From NCBI RefSeq assembly GCF_000186245.1, contig NC_014935.1:1364001-1428000 (forward strand): DNA of 64,000 nucleotides, read 5' to 3'. Position 1 is the first letter of the stretch. Each line of letters starts with the position of its first letter. The DNA comes from Nitratifractor salsuginis DSM 16511. Lineage in GTDB: Bacteria; Campylobacterota; Campylobacteria; Campylobacterales; Sulfurovaceae. Under the pieces are notes generated by a model. The model saw nothing but the letters and a program-made list of their open reading frames with translations, was not told the DNA's origin and ran no database searches. Made by a program: the position numbers and the translations under genes. Below, in pieces: positions 53,905-63,422 of this stretch.

Positions 53905-54963
53905 ATGAAAGATATACTGTTTGTTAATTCTAGATTTCTATCACAGGAAATCACGGGAGTACAACGCTTCTCAATCGAGTTATCTAGAAGCCTTAAACGT
54001 ATTCTAGGGGAAAAAGTCCAATTTATTGCTCCAAAAAATATCATTCATTCACATATTGCAAAAGAATTAAATATAATAGAATTTGGCATATTTACTGGGC
54101 ATTTATGGGAGCAGATTGATTTACCTATATTTTTAAGAAAACACAATTCACCTATGCTCTTAAATCTAGGAAATACTGCACCGATTTTCTACAAAAATAA
54201 AACAAGTACACTTCATGATGTAGCTTACGAAAAATTTCCAGATACATTTAACTGGAAGTTCAAAACATTTTATAAATTCGCTATTCCTCATATATTAAAA
54301 TCATCAATACATATTTTCACTGTAAGCAAATTTTCAAAAAAAGAAATTGAAGAATTGTATAAAATAGATTCTAATAAAATAAATATTGTATACAACGCTA
54401 TAAATGAGATATTCAAACCCATAAAGATTAAAAACAATCAAAGATATATATTGGGAGTTTCTTCTTTGAATAATCAAAAAAATTTTCATTCTATGATAGA
54501 TGCTTTTAATCAGATTGCTGATAAGAATATAAAACTTTATTTAGTTGGTGGTATTAATAGGAATTTTGCTTCAACAAAACTTCTTGATGAAATAGATAAA
54601 AATCAGAATATAATACTTAAAGGTAGGGTGGACGATAAAGAACTTGTTGAGTTGTACTCAAATGCAACATGTTTTGTGTATCCGTCTCTATATGAAGGTT
54701 TCGGCATCCCACCTCTTGAAGCTCAAGCTTGTGGATGCCCTGTCATTTGCTCGAATGCTGCGAGCCTTCCAGAGGTTTGTTCAGATAGTGTAGTATATTT
54801 TGATCCATACAATGTGCAGGATATCAAAGATAAAATAGAACTGGTTTTGTATAATGAAGAATTACAGAATGAATTAAGAAGAAAAGGCTTTGAAAATATC
54901 AAAAGATTCAGCTGGGAAAAATCTGCGAACAAAATTATAGAAATCATTGAGGGATTAAAATAA
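53905..54963 (+). CDS. Glycosyltransferase family 4, mannosyltransferase-like
   Basis: A 352-aa GT-B enzyme: FLSQEITGVQRFSIELSRSLKR at the start, HDVAYEKFPDTFNWKFKTFYKF, and the C-terminal ATCFVYPSLYEGFGIPPLEAQACGCPVICSNAASLPEV with E-x7-E. It resembles GT4 enzymes that use GDP-mannose or dTDP-rhamnose, both made in this locus. Last of the very AT-rich genes; the next ones return toward normal composition. Confidence 0.83.
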   Translation: MKDILFVNSRFLSQEITGVQRFSIELSRSLKRILGEKVQFIAPKNIIHSHIAKELNIIEFGIFTGHLWEQIDLPIFLRKHNSPMLLNLGNTAPIFYKNKTSTLHDVAYEKFPDTFNWKFKTFYKFAIPHILKSSIHIFTVSKFSKKEIEELYKIDSNKINIVYNAINEIFKPIKIKNNQRYILGVSSLNNQKNFHSMIDAFNQIADKNIKLYLVGGINRNFASTKLLDEIDKNQNIILKGRVDDKELVELYSNATCFVYPSLYEGFGIPPLEAQACGCPVICSNAASLPEVCSDSVVYFDPYNVQDIKDKIELVLYNEELQNELRRKGFENIKRFSWEKSANKIIEIIEGLK

Positions 54964-54965
54964 AT

Positions 54966-56081
54966 ATGAAAAAAGCGTTGGTGCATGATTGGTTCTCTGT
55001 ATATGCTGGAGCGGAAAAATGCGTGGAGAGTTTTACCAACATTTGGAACGATTTTGAAGTATACAGTCTTATCGATTTCCTGACCGATGGAGATAGAGAC
55101 ATAATATTAAATGGGAAGAAAGCAAAAACTAGCTTCATACAAAACCTTCCTAAAGCAAAAGATAAATATAGGAATTATTTACCACTATTTCCTCTGGCCA
55201 TCGAACAATTTGATTTAAGTAAGTATGATCTCATTTTATCTTCATCTCATGCAGTGGCGAAAGGCGTGCTCACCAATTCTAATCAACTACACATATCCTA
55301 TGTCCATACACCCATTCGTTATGCCTGGGATCTTTATCATCAGTATTTGAGAGAAAGTGGTTTGGATAGAGGGCTAAAAGGAAAACTAGCGAAGTATTTT
55401 TTACACAAGATTCGTCTCTGGGACATCAGTACAGTCAATCGAGTAGACTATTACATCGCCAATTCTCACTACATAGCACGACGAATCAAAAAGATTTATG
55501 GGAAGGAGTCAACGGTTATCTACCCTCCTGTCGATGTCGATAGATTCGAACTACAGGAATCCAAAGAGGACTTTTATTTAACTGCTTCAAGAATGGTCCC
55601 CTATAAAAAGATCGACCTTATTGTCGAGGCCTTTTCCAAAACAGACAAAAAACTTATCGTTATAGGCACAGGGCCTGATATGGAAAAGATAAAATCTTTT
55701 GCAGGTGAAAATATTGAATTTCTTGGTTTTGCAAGTGATAATGTTTTACTCGAGCATATGCAAAAGGCTAAAGCCTTTGTTTTCGCAGCAGAGGAAGACT
55801 TCGGCATAGTTCCTGTTGAGGCCCAGGCTTGCGGTACCCCTGTCATATGTTTGGGCAAAGGTGGTACAAAAGAAACCGTGATAGATGGAGAGACCGGGGT
55901 CCACTTTAAAGAGCAGACTGTCGAAGACCTATTGAAAGCTATCGAGAGGTTTGAATCATTAAAATTTGATCCTGTGAGAATCAGAGAGCATGCTTTGAAA
56001 TTCTCTAAAGTCCGTTTTGAAAAAGAGATAGAAAATTTTGTCAATGCAAAGTATGATGAATTTTTGAAAGAGAGGTTATAA
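54966..56081 (+). CDS. Glycosyltransferase family 4, WbaZ-like mannosyltransferase
   Basis: A 371-aa GT-B enzyme very like WbaZ/WbdA-type mannosyltransferases: KALVHDWFSVYAGAEKCVESFTNIW, ISYVHTPIRYAWDLYHQYLRESGL, YYIANSHYIARRIKKIYGKESTVIYPPVDVDRF, and AFVFAAEEDFGIVPVEAQACGTPVICLGKGGTKETV. It precedes manC by 3 nt, which fits a GDP-mannose donor. Confidence 0.86.
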   Translation: MKKALVHDWFSVYAGAEKCVESFTNIWNDFEVYSLIDFLTDGDRDIILNGKKAKTSFIQNLPKAKDKYRNYLPLFPLAIEQFDLSKYDLILSSSHAVAKGVLTNSNQLHISYVHTPIRYAWDLYHQYLRESGLDRGLKGKLAKYFLHKIRLWDISTVNRVDYYIANSHYIARRIKKIYGKESTVIYPPVDVDRFELQESKEDFYLTASRMVPYKKIDLIVEAFSKTDKKLIVIGTGPDMEKIKSFAGENIEFLGFASDNVLLEHMQKAKAFVFAAEEDFGIVPVEAQACGTPVICLGKGGTKETVIDGETGVHFKEQTVEDLLKAIERFESLKFDPVRIREHALKFSKVRFEKEIENFVNAKYDEFLKERL

Positions 56082-56084
56082 AAT

Positions 56085-57452
56085 ATGACAAACGTCATCC
56101 TATGTGGGGGAAGCGGAACAAGGCTGTGGCCTATCAGCAGGACACTGATGCCTAAACAGTTCGTCAAACTGTTCGAAAACAAATCACTCTTTCAGCTCAC
56201 TGTAGAAAGAAACAGTAATGTATGTGACAAACAATTGATTGTCTCGAATGCAGAGCAATATTTTCTTGCTTTGGATCAACTTGAGGAAATCGGTCAGCAC
56301 AACAACTCATATATTCTGGAACCCATTGGTAGAAACACCGCTCCGGCGATAGCTTTGGCCTGTATGGCATTAGCACCTGAAGAGTTGGTACTTGTGAGCC
56401 CCAGTGATCATCTCATCAAAAATGAAACCGAGTATAAGAAAGCTTTACAGAGAGCTCAAAAGTTGGCGGAAGAGGATCACCTTGTGACATTTGGTATCAC
56501 GCCTCACTTTGCTGAAACAGGCTTTGGATATATTGAAGCTGACGGGGAAAACGTCAAAGCATTTCACGAAAAACCGGACCTGGATACTGCTACCGACTAT
56601 CTGGAGGCGGGCAATTACTATTGGAACAGCGGTATGTTTATGTTTAAAGCGGGAGTGTTTCTCGAAGAGTTGGAAAAACACTCCCCTGATATCTTCAAGG
56701 CATCATTAAAGGCATATAAGAATGCCGATAAAAAGGATCTTGTTCGAATCAAGCTTGAAGATATGCTTGCCATTCCTGAAAACAGTATCGATTATGCAGT
56801 TATGGAAAAATCAGGTAATGTAAAAGTGGTGGCTTCGGACATAGGCTGGTCAGATTTGGGTAGTTTTGACAGTCTATACGAAGAATTGCCAAAAGATAAA
56901 CACGGAAATACACTCAATCCAAACCTTGTCTCCATCGATAGCAAAAATAATCTGATCTATGGAAATGAGAGAAAGATCGCTACGATCGATATAGAAGACA
57001 CTATCGTAGTAGATACAGGTGATGCACTTCTCATCAGCAAAAAAGGATCATCACAAAAAGTAAAAAAGGTCGTCGAAGAAATACGTAAAGATTCGGAACT
57101 TCACCATATACATCTTACCGGACATAGGCCTTGGGGTACCTATACCATCCTCGAAGAGGCCGAAGGATATAAGATCAAACGTATCGTGGTTAAACCCGGA
57201 AAGCGCCTCAGTCTACAAAAACACCACCATCGCAACGAACATTGGATCGTAATAAGCGGTACAGCGACAGTGACGATAGGAGAAGAGACAAAAATCCTAC
57301 GCCCCAATGAGTCAACTTATATAAAGATGGGGGAAGTCCATAGATTGGCCAATGATGGCATCATTCCGGTGGTCCTGATAGAAGTCCAGGTTGGAGAATA
57401 TACAGGTGAGGATGATATCATTCGTATTGAAGATGATTTCAGACGAGACTGA
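56085..57452 (+). CDS. manC: Mannose-1-phosphate guanylyltransferase/mannose-6-phosphate isomerase
   Basis: Bifunctional 455-aa enzyme making GDP-mannose. N-terminal guanylyltransferase: VILCGGSGTRLWPISRTLMPKQFVKLF, EPIGRNTAPAIALACMAL, VSPSDHLI, WNSGMFMF. C-terminal cupin isomerase: GHRPWGTYTILEEAEGYKIKRIVVKPGKRLSLQKHHHRNEHWIVISG. The cupin domain supplies mannose-6-phosphate, and the phosphohexomutase at 40.1 kb could supply mannose-1-phosphate, so the window holds a full route from fructose-6-phosphate to GDP-mannose. Confidence 0.95.
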   Translation: MTNVILCGGSGTRLWPISRTLMPKQFVKLFENKSLFQLTVERNSNVCDKQLIVSNAEQYFLALDQLEEIGQHNNSYILEPIGRNTAPAIALACMALAPEELVLVSPSDHLIKNETEYKKALQRAQKLAEEDHLVTFGITPHFAETGFGYIEADGENVKAFHEKPDLDTATDYLEAGNYYWNSGMFMFKAGVFLEELEKHSPDIFKASLKAYKNADKKDLVRIKLEDMLAIPENSIDYAVMEKSGNVKVVASDIGWSDLGSFDSLYEELPKDKHGNTLNPNLVSIDSKNNLIYGNERKIATIDIEDTIVVDTGDALLISKKGSSQKVKKVVEEIRKDSELHHIHLTGHRPWGTYTILEEAEGYKIKRIVVKPGKRLSLQKHHHRNEHWIVISGTATVTIGEETKILRPNESTYIKMGEVHRLANDGIIPVVLIEVQVGEYTGEDDIIRIEDDFRRD

Positions 57453-57488
57453 TTTTTTGATATCAATTTATAAGATGATAGATAATTA

Positions 57489-58808
57489 ATGAAAGAACTA
57501 TATTCAAAAATTATATTAATATTGATGGATACTCTGGCGATTGTTTTGTCTATTATCGTCGGATATCAATTGAGAGTTTTCCTGGATGATTCATTTGCAA
57601 ATACATTTGGACATAGTCTATCGATGTATTTGGAATTTCCTCTCATCTACATCACCACCCTTTCCATGCTCGCCTATGAAGGAATATATACCAAGAGATA
57701 CGATTTTTGGCATGAAACCAGGCAGATCATCAAAGCGTTGATCCTCTCTTTCATTCTCGTCCTGGCATTTTTGGCAATGACCAAGTCTATACAGGAGTAC
57801 TCCAGGGCGACGATAATCTTTATCTTTGCCTGTATGATGCTGATCATTCCACTCCTTAAGATTGTCACCAAAAAACTCCTCTATCATATGGGATTATGGC
57901 AGAGGCCAGCTTCTGTGTACGGGAACGATCCTTTTGTTACCAAAGAGATATTTGACAATTATTATCTCGGATATACCGAATCTGACAAAGATAAAGAGAA
58001 AACAGTTTTTATCAATTCAGTAGATACCGATGTGGAAAAACTCCATAAGCTCATAGCAGAAAAGACAAAAAAGAGCGATGAAGTGATCTTCATACCTCTC
58101 ATCAACGAGTATGATCTGACCCAGTCGACGATCTATCAACTATCAAATACGCGAACCAATCTTATCGTCTATAAAAATCGCCTAAAAAGTAAATATAGGG
58201 AAATTATCCATATCACATTCAACTACCTACTTGCTATTCTCCTATTGCCTATACTGCTTCCGATCATTGGGATCATAGCTATCCTCATCAAACGGGAATC
58301 CCCCGGTCCTGTATTTTTCGCTCATATGCGAGTGGGTAAGCAAGGAAAGCTCATTCCCACTCTAAAATTCAGAAGTATGTATCAGGACGCACAGGACCGC
58401 TTGGAAAAGCTGCTTGAAACCGATCCGCCGATCCGCGAAGAGTGGGAGAAAAATTTTAAACTCAAAAATGATCCAAGAGTGACGAAGATCGGCGCCATCC
58501 TTCGCAAAACATCTCTGGATGAACTCCCTCAAATTTTCAATGTCTTGAGAGGCGAAATGAATTTTGTAGGGCCTAGACCGGTTATTCAGCAAGAACTAGA
58601 ACAATATTATAAAGATGACGCCGAATACTACTTTATGGTCAAACCGGGAATCACAGGACTCTGGCAAGTCAGCGGTCGCAGCGACACAGACTATGACTTT
58701 AGAGTAGAAACTGATAAATGGTATGTTTCAAACTGGTCACTTTGGTTGGATATTGTTATCTTGTTAAAGACTGTCAAAGTCGTGCTCAAACGGGATGGGG
58801 CATACTAA
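57489..58808 (+). CDS. wbaP: Undecaprenyl-phosphate hexose-1-phosphate transferase (WbaP-like)
   Basis: Initiating enzyme: moves galactose- or glucose-1-phosphate from its UDP form to undecaprenyl phosphate, starting each O-antigen unit. The 439-aa protein has four N-terminal spans (LILMDTLAIVLSIIVGYQLRVF onward), a central soluble domain, a fifth span (LLAILLLPILLPIIGIIAIL) and the catalytic bac_transf domain: KRESPGPVFFAHMRVGKQGK, LKFRSM, LRKTSLDELPQIFNVLRGEMNFVGPRPV, KPGITGLWQVSGRSDTDYDFRVETDKWYV. With galE and galU in the same locus, galactose is the likelier sugar. Confidence 0.93.
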   Translation: MKELYSKIILILMDTLAIVLSIIVGYQLRVFLDDSFANTFGHSLSMYLEFPLIYITTLSMLAYEGIYTKRYDFWHETRQIIKALILSFILVLAFLAMTKSIQEYSRATIIFIFACMMLIIPLLKIVTKKLLYHMGLWQRPASVYGNDPFVTKEIFDNYYLGYTESDKDKEKTVFINSVDTDVEKLHKLIAEKTKKSDEVIFIPLINEYDLTQSTIYQLSNTRTNLIVYKNRLKSKYREIIHITFNYLLAILLLPILLPIIGIIAILIKRESPGPVFFAHMRVGKQGKLIPTLKFRSMYQDAQDRLEKLLETDPPIREEWEKNFKLKNDPRVTKIGAILRKTSLDELPQIFNVLRGEMNFVGPRPVIQQELEQYYKDDAEYYFMVKPGITGLWQVSGRSDTDYDFRVETDKWYVSNWSLWLDIVILLKTVKVVLKRDGAY

Positions 58809-58863
58809 AGTGTTTTTATGAGACAATACTACATTTTTTATTGAAAATAGAAAGGAATATGTC

Positions 58864-59718
58864 TTGGAAAATAATGCGCAGTGCATACATGAAGACACAA
58901 TAGATCTACACGAACTACTTGCTATATTAAAAAAGCGCAGAAAACTTATATGGCTAATTGCCGGGTTCATTACATTGATTGCAATTATGTATGTTTTTAT
59001 AGCCAAACCAATCTATGAAGCAAAAACTATTGTAGAACTCGCACAGATCAATAAACAACCAATAAAGAATCCAAATGATCTCAAGGAAAAGTTAGAATTC
59101 ATATTTGATGTAAATGAAAAAAATAAAAAAATAGAACTGCCTATTGTAAAAAGCATTGAATTACCAAAAAAATCAAAAAGCCTTCTTGTAATTACGACTA
59201 ATGGATATAGCAATTCTTCTGCAAAGAAAAAACTGGAAGAGGTCGTAGCCTATCTTTCTGCGTTACAGAATAAGGAACTCAATATATACATCCAAACACA
59301 AATGGAAAATATACATTTGATAAAAAGAGATTTAGAAAGATATCAGACGTTAGTTAAGCAAATTGAAAAAGATATTGCCGACTATAAAGAAAAGCTATTG
59401 CGTATTTCCAAGGAAGATGCCGCTTTGGCTGGTATCTATTCTATAGAAATTGGAAAAAAACAGACAGAACTCAATTCTCTCATGTATAAGATATTTCAAT
59501 TGAAAAATCAACTTAGAAATATAAACCTTTCTATTTCTCCTTTAAACATTCAGAAAAGTAGTATAGTCGGAAAAGTGGAAGTACTGGACCATCCTATCAA
59601 GCCTAAAAAGAAACTCATTATTACTGTAGCATTTATTACTGGCCTGATGCTCTCTGTCTTTTTGGCTTTCTTTTTGGAATTTGTTGAAGGATTTAAAGAA
59701 AAACAGTCCGATCAATAA
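58864..59718 (+). CDS. wzz: Chain-length determinant protein (Wzz)
   Basis: Polysaccharide co-polymerase setting O-antigen length. The 284-aa protein has a TM near residues 28-50 (LIWLIAGFITLIAIMYVFIA) followed by KPIYEAKTIVELAQI, a coiled-coil periplasmic middle (LIKRDLERYQTLVKQIEKDIADYKEKLL), and the proline-rich second TM (VLDHPIKPKKKLIITVAFITGLMLSVFLAFFLEF). TTG start with AAAGGA 7 nt upstream. Rather short periplasmic domain. Confidence 0.88.
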   Translation: MENNAQCIHEDTIDLHELLAILKKRRKLIWLIAGFITLIAIMYVFIAKPIYEAKTIVELAQINKQPIKNPNDLKEKLEFIFDVNEKNKKIELPIVKSIELPKKSKSLLVITTNGYSNSSAKKKLEEVVAYLSALQNKELNIYIQTQMENIHLIKRDLERYQTLVKQIEKDIADYKEKLLRISKEDAALAGIYSIEIGKKQTELNSLMYKIFQLKNQLRNINLSISPLNIQKSSIVGKVEVLDHPIKPKKKLIITVAFITGLMLSVFLAFFLEFVEGFKEKQSDQ

Positions 59719-59772
59719 ATAATGAAGTAGAGAAAGCATGCCAAAAATCGCCACGGTAACGATCGGAAAAAT

Positions 59773-60750
59773 ATGAAAATTCTCATCGAACTTCCCACCT
59801 GGCTCGGTGATGCCGTGATGAGCACTCCTGCTCTGGAAAATCTCTTTGCCGCCTATCCCAAGGCACAGATTACACTGACAGGCTCCTATCTATCCACCGA
59901 AGCCCTCCGCGCCCATCCGAGGGTCAATCGGGTCGTCGTAGACAGAACGAAATCGCGCGGCTTTCGCCCCCTGAATATCTACAAGCTGGCCAAAGAACTC
60001 GGCCCACACAATCTCGCCATCACGTTCCGCAGCCATTTCTCTTCAAAACTCCTACTCATCCTCACCGGATCGAAAAAAATCCATCAATTCAAACCCTCAA
60101 CACTCAACGCTCAACGCTCAACGCTCCATCATGTCCAGCGCTACCAAGCCTTCATCAACAGCATCACCGGCCGAAAAGACGTGCCTGGACCCCTGAAGCT
60201 CTATTGGCCCAAAGCGGAGTATCCCCGCCCCACACTGGGCATAAACCCGGGGGCCACCTACGGCAGCGCCAAACGCTGGTATCCCGAGAAGTTCGCCGAA
60301 GTCGCCGCTGCATTGGCCGATCGCTTCGATATCGTCATTTTCGGAGGGCCGGGTGAGACTGATATCGCTTCGGATATCGAGAGGATGATCCGAGAAAAAG
60401 GTGTAAAAAACCTGGAAAACCTGGCGGGAAAAACGACCATCCCCCGGCTCTGCTCCCAGATCGCCGGGCTCGACCTCTTCATCACGGGCGACAGCGGTCC
60501 GATGCATATCGCCGCGGCGTATCAAGTCCCCAGCGTCGCGATCTTCGGCCCCACCAAATGGCTGGAGACTTCCCAGTGGATGAATCCCCACAGCCACATC
60601 GTACGTCACGATTTGGAGTGCGCTCCCTGCATGAAGCGCCAATGCCACCTCAAACATCACGCCTGTATGAAAGAGATCACCCCTCAGGAAGTCATTGAAG
60701 CTGCTCAGGAGATGCTTTTAAACATGAATGATTCTGCGATAAATGCCTAA
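59773..60750 (+). CDS. waaF: Lipopolysaccharide heptosyltransferase II
   Basis: GT9 enzyme adding heptose II to heptose I of the core. The 325-aa protein has MKILIELPTWLGDAVMSTPALENLFAAYPKA, LGINPGATYGSAKRWYPEKFAEVAAAL, and LFITGDSGPMHIAAAYQVPSVAIFGPTKWLETSQW, with CAPCMKRQCHLKHHACM at the C-terminus. The conserved right-hand boundary gene of Campylobacter-type LOS loci. A heptad array (60094-60128) lies within the coding sequence and encodes PSTLNAQRSTLH, about 110 residues in; it looks like an insertion relative to the family and keeps the frame. GC content is back to the high level. Confidence 0.93.
   Translation: MKILIELPTWLGDAVMSTPALENLFAAYPKAQITLTGSYLSTEALRAHPRVNRVVVDRTKSRGFRPLNIYKLAKELGPHNLAITFRSHFSSKLLLILTGSKKIHQFKPSTLNAQRSTLHHVQRYQAFINSITGRKDVPGPLKLYWPKAEYPRPTLGINPGATYGSAKRWYPEKFAEVAAALADRFDIVIFGGPGETDIASDIERMIREKGVKNLENLAGKTTIPRLCSQIAGLDLFITGDSGPMHIAAAYQVPSVAIFGPTKWLETSQWMNPHSHIVRHDLECAPCMKRQCHLKHHACMKEITPQEVIEAAQEMLLNMNDSAINA
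60094..60128 (+). repeat. Heptad array inside waaF (CGCTCAA-type x5)
   Basis: CCCTCAA, CACTCAA, CGCTCAA, CGCTCAA, CGCTCCA. The unit in another phase, CAACGCT, is the reverse complement of AGCGTTG at 61331-61351. Loss or gain of one unit shifts the waaF frame. Confidence 0.85.
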
Positions 60751-60787
60751 ATGTTATAATTTATGGAGCGATATAAAAGGAGAGGCT

Positions 60788-61324
60788 ATGAGCTTAGCTT
60801 ATGAATTAAAACCTCACTATACCTACCGTGATTATCAAAATTGGGAGGGACGATGGGAAATCATCGAGGGAGAAGCCTATGCGATGAGCCCGGCTCCTTT
60901 ACCAAAACATCAAAAAGTCAGTAATAAAATCGCACGCCAGCTCGATGAAACCCTAGATGAGTGTCCTGGATGCTCCGCCTATTTGCCGATCGATTGGAAG
61001 ATCGCCGAAGATACCGTCGTGCAACCCGATAATCTGGTACTCTGCTACGAGCCGGAGGGAAGCTACATCAGCAAAGCCCCTTCCCTCATCTTCGAAGTGG
61101 TCTCCCCCTCCACCGCCGCCAAAGACGAACACCTCAAATATGCGCTCTATGAAAAAGAAGGCGTGGATTACTACGTGATCGTTTATCCCGACGAAAAAAT
61201 GGCCAAAATCTTCCAGCTCAGTGAGGGGCGCTATATCAAAGCCCTCGACGCTCAAAAAGAGAATTTCACCTTCAAGCTTGGTGACTGCGTCATCGACTTC
61301 GATTTCTCAAAGATCTGGAATTGA
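60788..61324 (+). CDS. Uma2-family (DUF820) endonuclease-like protein
   Basis: A 178-aa protein of the Uma2/DUF820 family with a PD-(D/E)XK-type fold: YRDYQNWEGRWEIIEGEAYAMSPAP at the start, then PDNLVL (Asp), LIFEVVSPSTAAKDEHLKYALYEKEGVDYYVIV (Glu and Lys of the site). These proteins are abundant in cyanobacteria and sporadic elsewhere; their role is unknown. ATG at 60788 has GGAGAGG 2-3 nt upstream overlapping; a longer frame runs back into waaF. It has no evident tie to LPS and is probably a passenger between waaF and gmhA. Confidence 0.85.
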   Translation: MSLAYELKPHYTYRDYQNWEGRWEIIEGEAYAMSPAPLPKHQKVSNKIARQLDETLDECPGCSAYLPIDWKIAEDTVVQPDNLVLCYEPEGSYISKAPSLIFEVVSPSTAAKDEHLKYALYEKEGVDYYVIVYPDEKMAKIFQLSEGRYIKALDAQKENFTFKLGDCVIDFDFSKIWN

Positions 61325-61330
61325 GTGTTA

Positions 61331-61351
61331 AGCGTTGAGCGCTGAGCGCTG
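61331..61351 (+). repeat. Heptad array AGCGTTG/AGCGCTG x3
   Basis: AGCGTTG, AGCGCTG, AGCGCTG, between the convergent Uma2 and gmhA gene ends. It is the complementary family of the array inside waaF. Confidence 0.75.
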
Positions 61352-61372
61352 AGAAGTTTGCTTACCTAACTT

Positions 61373-61939
61373 TTAATTGAAATTCTCGTCCACCATTGCG
61401 CAGAGCAGATGGCCGATGAGGAGATGCATCTCCTGGATGCGAGCCGTCTCCTCCACCGGAACGGCCAGATTCAAATCGCATAGATCGTTCATCGCTCCCC
61501 CGTCCCGACCGCTAAGCCCCAGAGTCAGGCAGCCCAGATCGTTGGCCTTTTCCAAAGCCCGTAGGACATTGGCGCTGTTGCCGCTGGTGGAGATGGCGAT
61601 GAGCAGATCCCCCTCCACCGCCAGCGCTTCAACCTGACGCTCGAAAATACGCTCGAAGCCGTAATCGTTGCCAATGGCGGTCAGGGCAGAGGTATCGGTG
61701 GTCAGCGCCACGGCGGGAAGCCCCCGCCGCTCCTTGACGAAGCGTCCCGTAAATTCGGCGGCGATGTGCTGGGCATCCGCCGCGCTGCCGCCGTTGCCGC
61801 AGAGCAGAATCTTCTTCCCCTCTTTGAGGGCCTCGATCGCCAGACGGCCCGCCGCTTCGATACTGCCTTGCATTTGGGTCTCCAGCAGGTCCAGGGCTTC
61901 CCGGTGGGCCGCCAGGCTCTTGTAGATCAGGGCTTTCAT
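61373..61939 (-). CDS. gmhA: Phosphoheptose isomerase
   Basis: Converts sedoheptulose-7-phosphate to D-glycero-D-manno-heptose-7-phosphate, the first step to ADP-heptose. A 188-aa SIS-domain enzyme: [71 protein letters not shown] and the C-terminal [16 protein letters not shown]. It overlaps hldE by 4 nt, consistent with a hldD-hldE-gmhA operon on the minus strand. Confidence 0.96.
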   Translation of the reverse strand: MKALIYKSLAAHREALDLLETQMQGSIEAAGRLAIEALKEGKKILLCGNGGSAADAQHIAAEFTGRFVKERRGLPAVALTTDTSALTAIGNDYGFERIFERQVEALAVEGDLLIAISTSGNSANVLRALEKANDLGCLTLGLSGRDGGAMNDLCDLNLAVPVEETARIQEMHLLIGHLLCAMVDENFN

Positions 61940-63369
61940 TGCGCTTCCTTTCGCATTTTTTCGATGGTGGCAGTGGTGCTCCGTCCCTCCACGAACTCCA
62001 CGAGGCGAAGCTCCCCGGCGATGTCGCTGCCGACGACCTCCCTGCCGGCGTAGTCACCCCCCTTGACCAGGACGTCGGGCCGGACGGTCCTGATGAGCTC
62101 GTAGGGGGTATCCTCGTCGAAGATCGTCACGTAATCGACCGCCTCGAGCGCTGCCAGGAGGTAAGCCCGGTCGTATTGGGGATTGACGGGGCGCTCCGGG
62201 CCTTTGAGCCGGCGGACCGAATCGTCGCTGTTGAGCCCCACGATCAGCACATCGCCAAACGAGGCGGCCTTTTGCAGATACTTCACGTGCCCCAGATGGA
62301 GAATATCGAAGCAACCGTTGGTAAAGACGATCCGCTTTCCCTCCCGGCGCAGGCGCTCGACCCTGCGGGCCAATGCCTCACGATCCAGGATCCGATCTTC
62401 GGTCCCCGACTCGTGCAGGCTCTTCTCATAGGCGATGATCTCTTCCCAGCTCGCCGTGGCGCTTCCCAGTTTGCCCACCACCACGGCGGCGGCGGCGTTG
62501 GCGATGCGGGCCGCTTCGTCGATGCTTCCCCCGCAGGCCCGCACGAAACCCAGCGTGGCGATCACCGTATCGCCGGCGCCCGTGACATCATAAACCTCTT
62601 TCGCCACGGTGGGAATGATCTGCATCTCTTCCCCGAAGATCGCCATCCCCTCTTCGCTCAGGGTGATGATGGCCCGCTCCAACTCCAGCTCCTCTTTGAG
62701 GCGAAAGCCCGCCTCTCTCAGGCTCGCTTCATCCGCAATGGCGATCCCCGTCGCTTCGCTCGCCTCTTTCCTGTTGGGGGTAATGGCGGTCGCTCCCCGG
62801 TATTTGGAATAATCTTTCCCCTTGGGATCCACCATCACCCGCATACCCCGCTGCTTCGCTAGAGCGATCGTCCCCTGAGTGAGCCCTTCGGTCACGACCC
62901 CCTTGCCGTAGTCGGAGATCAGGATCGTATCGATCCCCTCATCCAAAAGGGCTTCGATCCGTTCCAGAAGCTCCTCCTCACTTTCCCGGCTGATGGGCTG
63001 TCGCGTTTCGCTGTCGAAACGGACCACCTGCTGATGGGAAGCGATCACCCGGCTCTTGCGGGTGGTGCTGCGCCCCGGTTCCTCGATCAAGGCTTCACTC
63101 CCCACCCCCAGGGCCTCAAGCATCTCTTTGAGGCGCTTCCCATTGCCGTCCGCCCCGATGACCGAAGCCACCTCGACCCGGCCCCCCAGGGTCACGAGAT
63201 TGTTCACCACATTCCCGGCACCCCCGAGCACTTCGCTCTCTTCACGCACATCGATAACCGGTACCGGCGCCTCGGGAGAGATCCGCTCGGTCTTGCCCCA
63301 GAGATAGTGATCGATCATCAGATCACCGAGTACCAAAATCTTCGGCTGACAACGCTGATAGTTCTTCAT
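61936..63369 (-). CDS. hldE: Bifunctional heptose-7-phosphate kinase/heptose-1-phosphate adenylyltransferase
   Basis: A 477-aa two-domain enzyme making ADP-heptose. The N-terminal PfkB kinase domain has [47 protein letters not shown] and [16 protein letters not shown] with the catalytic aspartate. The C-terminal nucleotidyltransferase has [22 protein letters not shown] (HxGH) and [16 protein letters not shown]. The ATG at 63369 gives the usual start; no strong ribosome-binding site is visible, and an upstream TTG is possible. A terminator-like hairpin lies 29 nt upstream. Confidence 0.95.
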   Translation of the reverse strand: MKNYQRCQPKILVLGDLMIDHYLWGKTERISPEAPVPVIDVREESEVLGGAGNVVNNLVTLGGRVEVASVIGADGNGKRLKEMLEALGVGSEALIEEPGRSTTRKSRVIASHQQVVRFDSETRQPISRESEEELLERIEALLDEGIDTILISDYGKGVVTEGLTQGTIALAKQRGMRVMVDPKGKDYSKYRGATAITPNRKEASEATGIAIADEASLREAGFRLKEELELERAIITLSEEGMAIFGEEMQIIPTVAKEVYDVTGAGDTVIATLGFVRACGGSIDEAARIANAAAAVVVGKLGSATASWEEIIAYEKSLHESGTEDRILDREALARRVERLRREGKRIVFTNGCFDILHLGHVKYLQKAASFGDVLIVGLNSDDSVRRLKGPERPVNPQYDRAYLLAALEAVDYVTIFDEDTPYELIRTVRPDVLVKGGDYAGREVVGSDIAGELRLVEFVEGRSTTATIEKMRKEAQ

Positions 63370-63397
63370 AGGAAACAATCTCTAAGATTCAAAAAAA

Positions 63398-63414
63398 GCG
63401 TTGCAACGCAACGC
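63398..63414 (-). terminator. GCGTTG/CAACGC hairpin with T7 on the minus strand, copy 3
   Basis: A 6-bp stem with 5-nt loop followed on the minus strand by seven T residues (63391-63397). Here, unlike copies 1 and 2, the flanking genes hldD and hldE are on the minus strand, so it could attenuate transcription between them. Confidence 0.55.
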
Positions 63415-63422
63415 AAACCGAA

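Noticed and set aside
26152-60750. Homopolymeric poly-G/C tracts as in Campylobacter LOS genes
   Set aside because: I noticed none long enough to act as a slippage site in the glycosyltransferase genes; the only candidates for slippage are the T8 in ugd and the heptads in waaF.
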